Assembly (NCBI GenBank): GCA_003586115.2
Contig: QVOM02000023.1
Location: 5,141,211-5,205,210, forward strand
Reading direction: 5' to 3'
Length of the DNA stretch: 64,000 nt
From: Salvator merianae
Lineage: Eukaryota; Chordata; Lepidosauria; Squamata; Teiidae
The notes below the pieces were generated by a model, which was given only the letters and a program-made list of their open reading frames with translations, ran no database searches and was not told the DNA's origin. Shown one piece after another: positions 34,294-44,420 of the stretch. Within the stretch, counting starts at the first letter, position 1. Every line of letters begins with the position of its first letter. Made by a program: the position numbers and the translations under genes.

Positions 34294-34680
34294 AGGAGCG
34301 CTTTCAGAAAGAAGAGGACAACAACCAAACAAAAGCAGCAGAGCTGGAGATGAGTCCCCAATTATCCGATACCCAAGTGGAACCAGACAGGACTTGAAAT
34401 AAGGTGGCACTTTATAATATATCACAGCTAGGGTTAGCTTTGAACACAAGAATATGCTGCAGAATTAACGTGCATCACCATAGTTTTCAACATGGAGGGC
34501 CTCCAGCTTCCTGCCTCAAGTGAACTCGAATTCCTGTACATGCCAAAGAATTGTGGTGGCCAATGGTTCCATTCCTAATGTTCATGGTCTGAAGAATTCT
34601 GTGGGGATGGAAAAAGCCATTGCCCTTTAAATGTTATCTGCTTCCCTGAGAGCAGGCAGGTTCAGGTGACTGAACATGAC
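34292..34680. other. No gene seen
   Basis: Unique sequence without motifs. Confidence 0.55.
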
Positions 34681-34893
34681 ATAAGAACATAAGAAGAACC
34701 TTGCTGGATCAGGCCACAGCCCATCTAGCCCAGCATCCTGTTTCAACACAGTGACCCACCAATTGCTTCTGGGCATCTCAAGCAGAAGATGAAGGCAAAA
34801 CCTTCGCTTGCTTTTGACTTCCTGAAAATGGTCTTTAGAAGCACCCTGCCTGTCTCTCCACCCTGGAGGGTGGTACCTAGGCATCCATTCTAG
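34681..34893 (-). mobile_element. CR1-clade LINE 3' end (TTATGTTCTTATG subfamily)
   Basis: Inverse of a 3' end: ATAAGAACATAAGAAGAACC, CCCATCTAGCCCAGCATCCT, CCACCAATTGCTTCTGGGCA. Matches the untranslated part of the copies at 6.1 and 59.7 kb. Confidence 0.85.
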
Positions 34894-35168
34894 ATAAGAA
34901 CATAAGAGGAGCCCTGCTGGATCAGCTTTTCTAGTCCAGCATCCTGTCTCACATAGTGGCCCACCAATTGCTTCTGGGCATTCTCAAGCAGAAGACAAAG
35001 GCAAAACCTTCATCTGCCCTTGCCTGCAAATGGATTTTACAGGCATCCTGCCTGTCTCTCCATCCTGGAGGCAGTACCTAGGCATCCATTCTAGTAGCCA
35101 TTAATACACCTGACCTCCATGAATCTGTCCAATCCTTTCTTAAAGCTATCTAGACTGATTGCTGTCAA
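34894..35168 (-). mobile_element. CR1-clade LINE 3' end, second tandem copy
   Basis: A new ATAAGAACATAAGAGGAGCC tail starts where the first copy ends. The copy is longer and reaches codons for SFKNGLD-type residues (inverse of CAATCCTTTCTTAAAGC and ATCTAGACTGATTGC). Confidence 0.85.
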
Positions 35169-35970
35169 TCATAGCAGGGAATTAAGCAGTAAATATAGAA
35201 GCTGCCACTCAAAACCATCCTTCAAAGTGGTTCTGAACCTGGTTTGCAGCTCCAAGCAGTGGCTTCCCCACTGGTCACCATGCTCCCCCTGGTGTGAACC
35301 TCACTCACCTTAGGAACAAGAACAGCATAATGTGTTTGTTTTAAAAAAGGCATCAGTAAGTTTTTAAATCATATCATCAAAAGAGACACCATAAGCCCTT
35401 GACTCAGAAGCACCATCTTCAGGAGGTCAGAGCAGGTGGCCAGTGACCACCCATAAGCAAAGATGTCCACAAATAAGCTACGGCTATGGGGAAAGTAATG
35501 CCAAAGTTTCCCCCTACAAAGTATTACAAGGCACAGATATTAATTTTGCAAATAACATTTTAATATTCAGTGTCCACACTCGTCTGTCACTGCATAACCA
35601 AAGAAACATAAGCTTTTCCCAAGAGGCATACCTATAGAAGCTAAATCTAGCTAGGTCTATTCATCTCTCTTTATATATATTCTTGCCTGGGACTCTGTGG
35701 AACAGTGGTATGAAGCTGAAATAAGGCACACTTCTATGTTCCTAAATTGGATTTTTAGCACAATCAATTGAACTGCCTGCTTCCAATACATTGCATAGCT
35801 TAAAACAATTCAGTTAAGTTTTATTTTTGCCCTCATTTTCCCCCCTTTTCTTCTCTGTAATTCATCCAAATCATTAAAGCAAATAAATAAGAAAAGGTAA
35901 AAAAAAGTTCTGTTCTGTTTGCCCCTCCTTCCCCCCCCCGAAAAAAGCAGAATACAAAGGACGTCAAAGG
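35169..35970. other. No gene seen
   Basis: Unique sequence. A short C run lies at 35,930-35,939. Confidence 0.55.
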
Positions 35971-35971
35971 A

Positions 35972-36027
<56 letters not shown>

Positions 36028-36030
36028 AAA
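35971..36030. repeat. (GAAA)n microsatellite
   Basis: Fifteen uninterrupted AAAG units. Confidence 0.95.
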
Positions 36031-36486
36031 ATACACTGAGGCTGCCTTATAGATTTGTAGTGTGACACACTAGACTCTCTCTTTTTCCATCTTTGCCCTT
36101 CATCCAAACTCTGTTGGACCCAAAATAATGAATCTGAAACTCCTAATAAAGTCACACTCAAAAAGCACCAAAGTCACTGCAGATCATTGCACTGATTTAA
36201 TTGCGTTAGGGCATCAACACTCTACGAGACCTTCTAATTCAGAACGTTTCGGAGATGTGAGAAAACCTTCATCCAGGGACACTCTAGGGGTTGGGAAGAT
36301 CCTTTATTAACGCGTTCTCTAAATCAGAAAGGACAGTTATGAGAAAACTGGGGTCATCAGCGGCTCCCTAGAAAGAAAGGAAGGAAGAGAGGAAGAGAGA
36401 ACTAAACAGATAGGAAAATCCATGAAATGTGCTTTATTACGTGTGATTTAGGTTCACAGATATGTCGCTCCAATGGACCGACCAAG
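36031..36486. other. No gene seen
   Basis: Unique sequence without motifs. Confidence 0.55.
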
Positions 36487-36840
36487 ATATGCATTTATCT
36501 ATTTATTTATGACATTTGTATCCTGCCCATCACTGGAAAGTCCCCAAAAGCATCCAGCTTCCTTCCCACTCTGGCAAGACTACATTCAAAGGAACTAGAA
36601 ATCAAGGGGCTGAGTGAAGAGGTACATTTCAACCAGGTGCCAAAAGCCATATAAAGGTGGCACCTGGCGTACCTCCACAGGGGGAGAGACACCACAGAGA
36701 AGGCCCTTCCATGTTCTGCAGCTTCTCTGAACTCTGATGGTAGCAGAACTAGAAGAAGGTCCTCATTTTGTGATTTAAAGCACAGGCAGGTCTATAGGGG
36801 AAAAGGTGCTCCTTCAGAATGGCATATGTCTTAAAAGTGA
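36487..36840 (-). mobile_element. LINE-type tail family, longest copy
   Basis: Begins TTTATCTATTTATTTATGAC, ATTTGTATCCTGCCC, and continues through GAAGAGGTACATTTCAACCA, GAGAGACACCACAGAGAAGG and CACAGGCAGGTCTATAGGGG. From memory, this order (tail, then ACCACTGAGAAGGCCCT block) is common in reptile genomes. Confidence 0.6.
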
Positions 36841-36851
36841 CTCATTGACAA

Positions 36852-36876
36852 CATCATCATCATCATCATCATCATC
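36852..36876. repeat. (ATC)n microsatellite
   Basis: Eight uninterrupted ATC units. Confidence 0.95.
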
Positions 36877-36966
36877 AAACAGATTAAAAACACTGATATA
36901 AATTCTTTAATAAAATAATATCAGATCAGCTATAGTGTCAGTAACAGGCCAAGAAAAACATTCCCT

Positions 36967-37146
36967 GGCCCTTTCTGCACTTGGCCTTATTGTGGATTAT
37001 ATCTCAGAATAGGGACCTGCTATCCACATGCTAATGCAAACTATGAAAGGTCTTGCCCAGGGTCTACCATAGTCTGCACTAGCATGCAGATGGCAGGTCC
37101 CTATTCTGAGATATAATCTGGAATACGTCCAAGTGCACAAAGGGCC
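36967..37146. mobile_element. Family A short palindromic MITE (180 bp)
   Basis: Begins GGCCCTTTCTGCACTTGGCC and ends GTCCAAGTGCACAAAGGGCC. CCT flanks both ends (36,964-36,966; 37,147-37,149). The two halves are near-inverse: GGGACCTGCTATCCACATGC against GCATGCAGATGGCAGGTCCC. Confidence 0.9.
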
Positions 37147-38394
37147 CCTATGCTCTCCATTGGTATCAAGCCTTAAGAAGGTTTTCCATGAATTGCTTAG
37201 ACTTTGCTCCTGCTCCTGAAATAGATCATAGACCAAATCCAATCCTCATGGCTCAACATCTGGTGATGCTGCAATCTAGAATTAGCATCTCTCACACTAC
37301 ACATCCTTTCCTTTGCTGCTTTCAAAGCAATTGCTTTTCTGATGCCCTGGCTTGTACCCAGGATAAACAGAATGTGTCCTGCTAACTTCTCTGGTCTGGG
37401 CAGCATACTCAAGTCCCAAAAGCAGACACTATATGGGTAGCTGAGCACAAGCCTGGTTGGTAACGCGATTTGATCCCAGCGCCCAGATTTGTAACGTTCA
37501 GTATTTCAGCCATTACTCATTCATTTGCCCAGGCATTTAATTGGAATAGTCTTCCCATCTCAACATGAATAAACATTGCATGCAAATGAGAGTAGCAGCT
37601 CCTTAACAATTCATTTTCTCTTGGTAATATCTCTAAGTAGCTTTTGCATGCAAAGAATAAATAAAGAATAATAATAAAATAAAGAAAAAAAGACATAGGA
37701 GTTAATTTCCCACCATGGAATAGCCGACCATATCCATCAACATTAGACTACATTAACACACTTATTTAGCCTACATTTTCGGGGGCCTTGTTCCCCACCC
37801 AGGAGGAGGATTTCGCTCCAGCAAATGTTGTCAGTGTAACAGGAAGCATATTAAGATCAAAAAGTGGAAATTAAATTCAGCAAAAGCCTCAATAATGAGG
37901 GGTTTGCTACAGCAACACCGCATTAGAAAGCAAAAGAGTGCTCTGGATTAAAATACCTTCCCCAAGTCCTGCAGCATAGCACTCTTTTGATCGTATTACC
38001 ATAAACAAACAAACAAACAAATAAATCACTAGCCAAGCAGAATATGGGGCCAGGGTAGAATGAGGCCTGTTTTTGTTGTTCAGGATCACAGCCAGGGTGT
38101 TCTTGCTTTGATCATCACAGGTGGAGATGGGGGAAGCCCTTCTCTCAGCATCTGAATTAAAGGGAAGGGATCCCTGGCTTTGATTCTGACCTGGGGGATT
38201 CTGACAAGGTGTTCAGATACTGGGAATGTCACCAACGGGACCTATAGGTCCCCTCAAACAGCAACAGTGGTGGCAGCTGGGCATCCGTCGATAAGATGAA
38301 GAGGTCAGAGTTTGTCCACCTATCTTGCAGTCAAACCCTGTAGCAGCGCTAGAGTCAACACTGAAAGGGAAGAGTGTGGTGTCCGTGTGAACAC
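37147..38394. other. No gene; candidate conserved noncoding patch 37,480-37,640
   Basis: The patch has an ATGCAAAT octamer (37,580-37,587) and a TTTAATTGGAATAG block and no visible repeat. An AAAC run lies near 38,004-38,021. Confidence 0.4.
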
Positions 38395-38883
38395 TAGAGA
38401 TGTTTATCATCGAATCACAGAGTTGGAAGTGACCTCTAGGGTCATTGAGTCCAACCCCCTGCTCAGTGCAGGATCCACTAAACCATCCCAGACAGATGTC
38501 TGTCCAGCCTCTCCTTGAAGACCTCCAGCGAAGGAAAGCTCACCACCTCTTGTAACAACCGATGTGCAGAGCTCATTCTGCATTCAAACATTTGAATATT
38601 TTGCATTTGAATATATTCAAATTGAATCAAAATGTGCTTTTTTGCATTTTCTGAATTTAAGCAAAATGAATCAGCCTCTTCCTTTGCAAAAGCGGAATAT
38701 TTGTTTGAACATTCACATTTTTTCTGTGTTTTAACCATTTTCAGTGGGGGGAAACAGTGTGAAAACGGCTAAAAAGAATGCAATAGCCCTTCTTGTATGA
38801 CACTGTGATTCGCTGATGAAGGAAAAACAGATTTTCTCTTAGACGTGGATTGGAAATGTGAATTTCATTCGTGCACATCCTTA
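38395..38883. mobile_element. Family B MITE split by a CR1 fragment
   Basis: The left end TAGAGATGT (38,395-38,403) is followed at once by CR1 sequence; the MITE resumes at GATGTGCAGAGCTC (about 38,566) and ends TTCGTGCACATCCTTA. Octamers GTGAACAC and GTGAAGAC flank the whole, matching at 7 of 8 positions. Confidence 0.8.
38404..38566 (-). mobile_element. CR1 3' end nested in the family B MITE
   Basis: Inverse of the CR1 tail: TCATCGAATCACAGAGTTGG, CCAACCCCCTGCTCAGTGCA, CCTCTCCTTGAAGACCTCCA. A repeated GATGT at the two junctions may be its target duplication. Confidence 0.85.
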
Positions 38884-39119
38884 GTGAAGACCGCACTCTT
38901 CGGGCACATCAAAAGTGCAATGGAATTGAACATCTCTGAACACCTTCAAACCTCAATCGAACAGGGTATGTCCACTAGATTCATAAAATTATCATTTTGT
39001 TCAGTTCGAATTCAGATTCTGTTTCTGAACGGGCAGAGTGCTCAGTTTGAATGCTAATTTCCAAGCAGCCCTATTTCATTTTTAAACGAGTTTGGACTCA
39101 AACAAGTTCAGTACATCTT
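38884..39119. mobile_element. Probable family B fragment
   Basis: Contains ATTGAACATCTCTGAACACC, TCAGTTCGAATTCAG and a right end CAAGTTCAGTACATCTT. No clean left terminus. Confidence 0.4.
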
Positions 39120-39649
39120 GGGCCTTTCTGCATTTTCCATCTTTAGTTTTTCACTGTACAGTCATGTATTTTTCAGGACATTCCAGGAGCCCCCTGGTGA
39201 GCAAAACCTGCAAAAAACAGCTCATTGTCATAAACGGTGCGTCCTTTAGGAAAAAAAATAAAAGGGAAAATAAAAACCACTCCAATGAGAAAGTATGTCC
39301 TATGAATCAGTACCATGCACCACTTTTGCCCAATGAAATAGCAAGGCTGCATTCCACCTGCCTTAAGAAGGCACCTCGGTGCACCGAAGAAGACACCCAC
39401 TGCCATCTCATCTCCATTTTTTGGCAGCAACAGTTGCCTTCAAAGCAATTGTGTGGACTATTGTGGGAAATCCGGCAATACAGCCTTCAGGGTCACTGCC
39501 AGGCAGTTCATTTATCCAGAATCCCATGCTTAAGCAATTAAGGTCACAAGTAGCTGTCTTGTGACTAAGCCAATTGACAAAAGGGTCCCATCCTGCAAAG
39601 AAGTGCTTCCTCCAGAGTAACAGTGCCCAGTCTGGCAGGAGGGGCAGTG
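39120..39649. other. No gene; isolated family A terminus at 39,120
   Basis: Opens GGGCCTTTCTGCATTTTCC but no matching right end was found. A 149-codon plus frame (39,092-39,541) has no recognisable motif and spans this terminus. Confidence 0.45.
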
Positions 39650-40195
39650 AGAGGGCAGGTGGTCTGGGCTGCCACCACTAAACCACCCTCAGGACTGATG
39701 GCACAGTTCTCCTCTGGCAGAACTTCCAGCAGCTGAAGCTGCAAGCACCTGTCCTTTCTGGCTTCTGGTGTAGCTAAGGACAGGTGGAGTCCAGAGTAGC
39801 TGACACTAGGACCCATTCCTGGAAGGACAGGAAGAGGCAGGAGAGGCAACCAGAGGGCAGGGTGGTCTAGGCTGCCACCACTAAACTACCTCGAGGACCA
39901 CTGAGATGGGTCTGACAGTAAGGGCAATAAGTCAATGGAACGGGCTGCCACAGGAGGTAGCGAGCTCTCCTTCACTGGAAGTCTTCAAGGAGAGGTTGGG
40001 GAGTCATCTGTTGGGGATGGTTTAGTGGATCCTGCATTGAGCAGGGGGCCGGACTAGATGACCCTGGAGGTCGCTTCCAACTCTATGATTCTATTATTCT
40101 CCTTCAGCAGAGCTTCTAGCAGCTGAAGTCACAAGTAGCCGTCCTTTCTGGCCGCTGGCATGTCTGTGGCCAGATGGGGTCCACAGCAACTGAGA
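39650..40195. repeat. Tandem duplication of about 157 bp, second copy interrupted by CR1
   Basis: Copy 1 (39,650-39,808) and copy 2 (39,852-40,195 less the CR1) share AGAGGGCAGG..GGTCT, GGCTGCCACCACTAAAC, CAGCAGCTGAAG and GTCCTTTCTGGC in order. The spacer between them may also be part of a unit near 200 bp. Confidence 0.75.
39911..40096 (+). mobile_element. CR1 3' end inside tandem copy 2
   Basis: TCTGACAGTAAGGGCAATAA, TCAATGGAACGGGCTGCCAC, GGTTTAGTGGATCCTGC and the tail CTATGATTCTATTATT. Copy 1 of the duplication has no such insert at the same point. Confidence 0.9.
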
Positions 40196-41003
40196 ATTGA
40201 CAATTCAGTTATGATCAAATGAAGAAAAATATACCATTAAGGACATTTGGAATAAATTCTCTCACTTTATAAAAAAAAAAAAAAGAAAGAAAGAAAAATT
40301 GAAGAAAAACATCATTTAATCATGTCATCAATTAATTACAGGGTTGATCCTAGCCAATCACACAGATGAAAACAAATATTGCTCATGGAGATGAATACTG
40401 CCCAAAGATCTAACCATCACCATTTTCTTCGTATTGCTGAAGGGTCTTTATTTTTCATAAAGCGATTTAAACATTCACCTCTCCTCTGCCAGCCCATACC
40501 TTTTGGCTCAATCCTCAAAATGTATTTAGACTAGAGCTTAGAGGATAAACAATTTGCTTTCTCAAGAGCCTCCCCAAATCCATCAAATAAGTAAACCATC
40601 CTGAGCAGCTGCTCACCTCAAAGTCCTCCAAGAAAGTGACTCCCATTGTCAATATAAGGCACAGGCTTGCACTCAAAGATTGTTAATGAGTGTGTTTCCT
40701 GTAGATAATTATAGGGGGTGGGCTGCTGAAAGTACTTAAAACATCTCCTTCTTCTAATTCATTAATTATATTGCAATTATACTCATTTCTGACGCTCTCC
40801 AATTCACAGGCAATCAGATGTTTCAAAGAAATGCACCAGAAAGGGAGGAAAAAAAAAAATGGGTAAAGAGAGAAACAGGGGAAAAGATAGTGAGCGTGTA
40901 TGTGAGCCTGGACACTGGGGAGGGCAAAATAGGAGTTATCCCTGAACAAGATGGATTTGGAATGGAGGAAAATCTGATTTCTGAAAAAAATTGGAAGAAT
41001 GAG
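40196..41003. other. Repeat-poor, candidate conserved noncoding DNA
   Basis: About 40,310-40,690 includes ATCAATTAATTACAGGGTTG and other AT-rich motifs without repeats. No coding motif. Confidence 0.4.
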
Positions 41004-41240
41004 TCATAGTATCATAGCATCATGGAGTTGGAAGGGACTTCCAGAGTCATTGAGTCCAACCCCCTGCTCAATGCATGATCCACTAAACCATCCCAGACAG
41101 ATGTCTGTCCAGCCTCTCCTTGAAGGCCTCCAGTGATAGAGTGCTCACCACCTCCTGTGGCAACCTGTTCCATTGACTGCTCACCCTTACTGCCAGACAG
41201 TCCCCCCCCCCCTAATATCTAGTCTGTATCTATTTCCCTG
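41004..41240 (-). mobile_element. CR1 3' end
   Basis: Inverse tail TCATAGTATCATAGCATCAT, then GAGTTGGAAGGGACTT and CCTCTCCTTGAAGGCCTCCA, into the coding C-terminus (CCTGTTCCATTGACTGCTCA is the HWNRL-type segment). A C run at 41,206-41,215 interrupts it. Confidence 0.9.
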
Positions 41241-41880
41241 AATGAGCAATCCTTTTATCTGCTCACTGTGGTTTACACTAATCTTAACCTTACTTTCACT
41301 GGGAACTTCATACCAGCCTTCCAATTGGAGTGTGGAAGTCAAGATTAGCAAAACATGAAATTCAGATAGTTAGAAACTTCAAACAGAAGCAAATGAGGTT
41401 GTGTCCAGATGGCAGGAGGCAATCCCAGATTCTTACCTCTGTCTGCTGTCTCCTTGTGTCAGCCAAGCACCAGCCAACATCCCTTTGTTTGTTGGGGAGG
41501 CGGGATGGGTTTGCTACACTTGGCTAGCATACAAATGTTTGGAAAAAGAAGAGGGTTGATGCTGGTTTTCCCATAATAGTGATTGTTTACCTCTGTCTGC
41601 TGCCTTCTTGTGTTATTGTTCCTCTTCAGGCTGAAAAAATCTCCCCACAGATGTATCTGATGTTTGGCAGATTTTAATCTGCCAAAGATCAGATACACCT
41701 GTTTTTTTCCCCCAGTTTTTCCTATAGCTAGGTTAATTGGTTTGGCAATTTCTGTGGTTTATAAAGGGAATTTCTGATTGGTTTATAAAGGCAATGAGAA
41801 ATGACATAGAGTGAATAAGGAAATATTTGCGAAGTGTGTTTTGTATTTAATTATGTGTTAGAGTTCTAAACACTCAGTAA
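41241..41880. other. No gene seen
   Basis: Contains two similar blocks, TCTGTCTGCTGTCTCCTTGT at about 41,441 and CTCTGTCTGCTGCCTTCTTG at about 41,592, which look like a local duplication of about 150 bp. Confidence 0.5.
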
Positions 41881-42060
41881 GGCCCTTTCTGCACTTGGCC
41901 TTATTGTGGATTATTTCTCAGAATTGGGACCTGCTATCCACATGCTAGTGCAAACTATCAAAGGCCTTGCCCAGGGTCTACCACAGTCTGCACTAGTGTG
42001 CAGGTGGCAGGTCCCTATTCTGAGATATAATCCACAATAAAGCCAAGTGCAGAAAGGACC
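41881..42060. mobile_element. Family A short palindromic MITE (180 bp)
   Basis: Same length and ends as 36,967-37,146: GGCCCTTTCTGCACTTGGCC to GCCAAGTGCAGAAAGGACC. TAA flanks both sides (41,878-41,880; 42,061-42,063). Confidence 0.92.
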
Positions 42061-42551
42061 TAAGAATCCTGAAGTTTAACATTTCCTTTGAGGATGGGTC
42101 CAAATAACTGATAGAAGATCAAATTTCACTGCATTTCATAAAAGTGAAAGCTGCCTTTGGGGGATTCGAGAGTTTGAGGGTGTAGCTGTGTCCAGACAGA
42201 TGTTATAATGCACAATTATGATGTAGTTTTGTTGGGGTTGAGACATGAATGGGTGGGAACCCCAACATAGTCCAGCTATAAAGGGATGGAATAATGTTTT
42301 ATCCTATTCTGTGAAAACCCAACTTTCACTGCAGGTTGTCCCAGAATAGGGCAAAAATCTACCTGTCTGGAAGCTCAACTGCACAATCCTTACTAAATAA
42401 AATGGCCCCATGCACATGGCTGAATCTGAGGCAAAATAGCCACTGTACGTGTGTGAGGACCAGCATGCACACAGTTCTGGGTATTTTATGCTGTTACAAT
42501 ATCCAGATGCATGCATCACACCAGTTTGGAAGCAGATACTAGCGCCACAAT
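42061..42551. other. No gene seen
   Basis: Unique sequence without motifs. Confidence 0.55.
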
Positions 42552-42626
42552 TGTCCCCATTCTCACCTACACAAGAAGGAAGGTCTAGAGACCAGAGGAT
42601 GAAACTTCAAGGGAGTAGATACACTA
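42552..42626 (+). mobile_element. Short CR1 fragment
   Basis: TGTCCCCATTCTCACCTACA, CAAGAAGGAAGGTC and ATGAAACTTCAAGGGAGTAG match the 2.1-kb CR1 over about 75 bp; both ends are lost. A family B-like scrap (TTTGATGTTCAGTTCAAAC) follows at about 42,690. Confidence 0.7.
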
Positions 42627-42759
42627 CTCCTCTATTTTTCCCTGCAACAAACAATTCATCAAATATTCGAATCAAACTGTGAACTGAGCTGTTTGATGTT
42701 CAGTTCAAACATGTTTGCAGCACATGTGGTTCATTTCATCTTTAGGCTACAGTTCTATG

Positions 42760-43220
42760 CAAAGAGCAACCAGAATGATCAAGGGGCTGGAATACCTTCC
42801 TTGCAAAATCAGGCTACAACATCTTGGCCTCTTTAGCCTTGAAAGACTGCATTTAGGACCAGGGGTCACTCTGTGAAGCTGATGGACAAGGGAGTTAGGA
42901 TCAACAAGGGGAAGTATTTCTTCACCCAGAGGGTCATGGTCTATGGAGTTTACTACCAAAAGAGGTGGTGACAGCAGTCAGCCTAGATAGCTTTAAGAAT
43001 GGATTGGACAGATTTATGGAAGTCAGGTGTATCAATGGCTACTAGAATGGGTGCCCGGATACTGCCTCCAGGGTGGAGAGACAGGCAGGATGCCTCTAAA
43101 GGCCATTTGTTTTCTGCCTGTGATGCCCAGAAGCAATTGGAGGGCCACTGTGTGAAACAGGATGCTGGACTAGATGGGCTCTGGCCTCATCCACCAGGGC
43201 TCCTCTTATGTACTTATGCA
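42760..43220 (+). mobile_element. CR1-clade LINE 3' end (TTATGTTCTTATG subfamily)
   Basis: AACCAGAATGATCAAGGGGC is the RAT/RMIKGLE-type segment; then TTCACCCAGAGGGTCATGG (FTQRV), CTTTAAGAATGGATTGGAC (FKNGLD), the untranslated part, and the tail CTCCTCTTATGTACTTATG. Frames are broken. Confidence 0.88.
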
Positions 43221-44025
43221 TACCCAGAAATCCCTATTGCTGTCTTTTAGTTTAATGTACCTCACAGGGTTGCTGTGAGGTGAAAGTGGAAGGAAGGAGT
43301 GTAATGCCTGTTACTTTAGGCTCCTTGGTGGTCTGACAGGAAGCAAATTCCATAAATAAGACAGAAGGTCCAGGCTGTGAGCCCTTATAGTCCCTTTTAC
43401 CATTCAATCATGTGGACCTGAATTCCCAGAACTCCTCATTCAGCCTGCACCGTGATACCATAGCTAGCAGATCAATTGTTGTATGAGTCTTTTTTCCTTT
43501 CACAGAGAAACAAAAGAAAGCACTTACAGCTAAACAACGCAAAATACCCATGTCCATGGCCTCATGAAAGAAAGATCAGAGACGTGGCATCTTCTGTTAC
43601 CACCCAGAAGAGGGTGTTGAGTGTCATGAGACATGTTAAAGACAGAAGAAGCAATTAGAGTTGGAAGCTCTATTTTATACCCGTAATCATGCAAGGCAGA
43701 TCACCTAGGCGAATTCATAGCTGATGAAGTAATTGAAAAACTCTTCATCCTTCCATCAGGAGAAAGCCCGCAAGGAGGGAATCCATTTTCTCTGGAAACA
43801 TTTGCCTGGGAAAGTCTATTTATATCGACAACATGTCAAGGGATGGAGTGAATGGCCATATTCTAATGGCAAGCGCCTTTCAGATTATTGTCTTGAAATT
43901 CTAGATGTTGCAGCTGGTGAGTACATCAAAGCATCCATCATTGCTCCTAGGGTTACAAGTAGATGGTGACTTTCAGTTTGTTGGCAGGAGGCAAAGGGGT
44001 CTAGGACCACCTTAGAGACTAAGGA
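43221..44025. other. No gene seen
   Basis: A 78-codon plus frame (43,733-43,969) has ordinary composition (KVYLYRQHVKGWSEWP) but I recognise no family. Confidence 0.45.
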
Positions 44026-44189
44026 CTTGTTCACACTTTGGTGCTAACCAGCAAAGTGCATCTGCAGTCGCTCCTGAACACTACTAGTTGTGGACAGCTA
44101 AATTGCTGTCCACAGCTATAGTGGGAGCAGCAGAATTGCTCCTGGACAGCAGCATTCACACCTGCTTCTGGGTACGAACATACCTCTTC
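44026..44189. mobile_element. Family C MITE, short copy
   Basis: Left GGACTTGTTCACACTTTGG, right GGGTACGAACATACCTC. The centre holds TGTGGACAGC TAAATT GCTGTCCACA, the same stem as in the 30-kb copy. Confidence 0.65.
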
Positions 44190-44194
44190 ACAAG

Positions 44195-44420
44195 GTAATC
44201 TATTCCACTGACAGCTCTTCCTGTCAGAAAGTTCCTCCTAATGTCCTACGTATATCAGCTTCCTTGAAGTCTTATCCCATTGGTTCTAGTTCTACCCTCT
44301 AGGGCAAGCGAGGGTAAATCTGATCCCGCTACAACATGGCAGCCTTCAGGTATCTAAAGACAGCTATCCTGACCCTCTCCAACAACTTCTCTTTGGCATT
44401 CTGAATATACCTGGCTCTTC
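44195..44420 (-). mobile_element. CR1 coding fragment
   Basis: Inverse of CR1 C-terminal coding sequence: CTGTCAGAAAGTTCCTCCTA, CCATTGGTTCTAGTTCTACC, GCAGCCTTCAGGTATCTAAA. The 3' tail is missing. Corresponds to the FKYLK..LTVR part of the protein. Confidence 0.8.

Noticed and set aside
33837..34361. 174-codon minus and 110-codon plus frames as a gene
   Set aside because: They overlap on opposite strands, show no domain, and the minus one extends through the GA array. Kept only as open frames without motif.
39092..39541. 149-codon plus frame
   Set aside because: Spans a family A terminus and has no recognisable motif.
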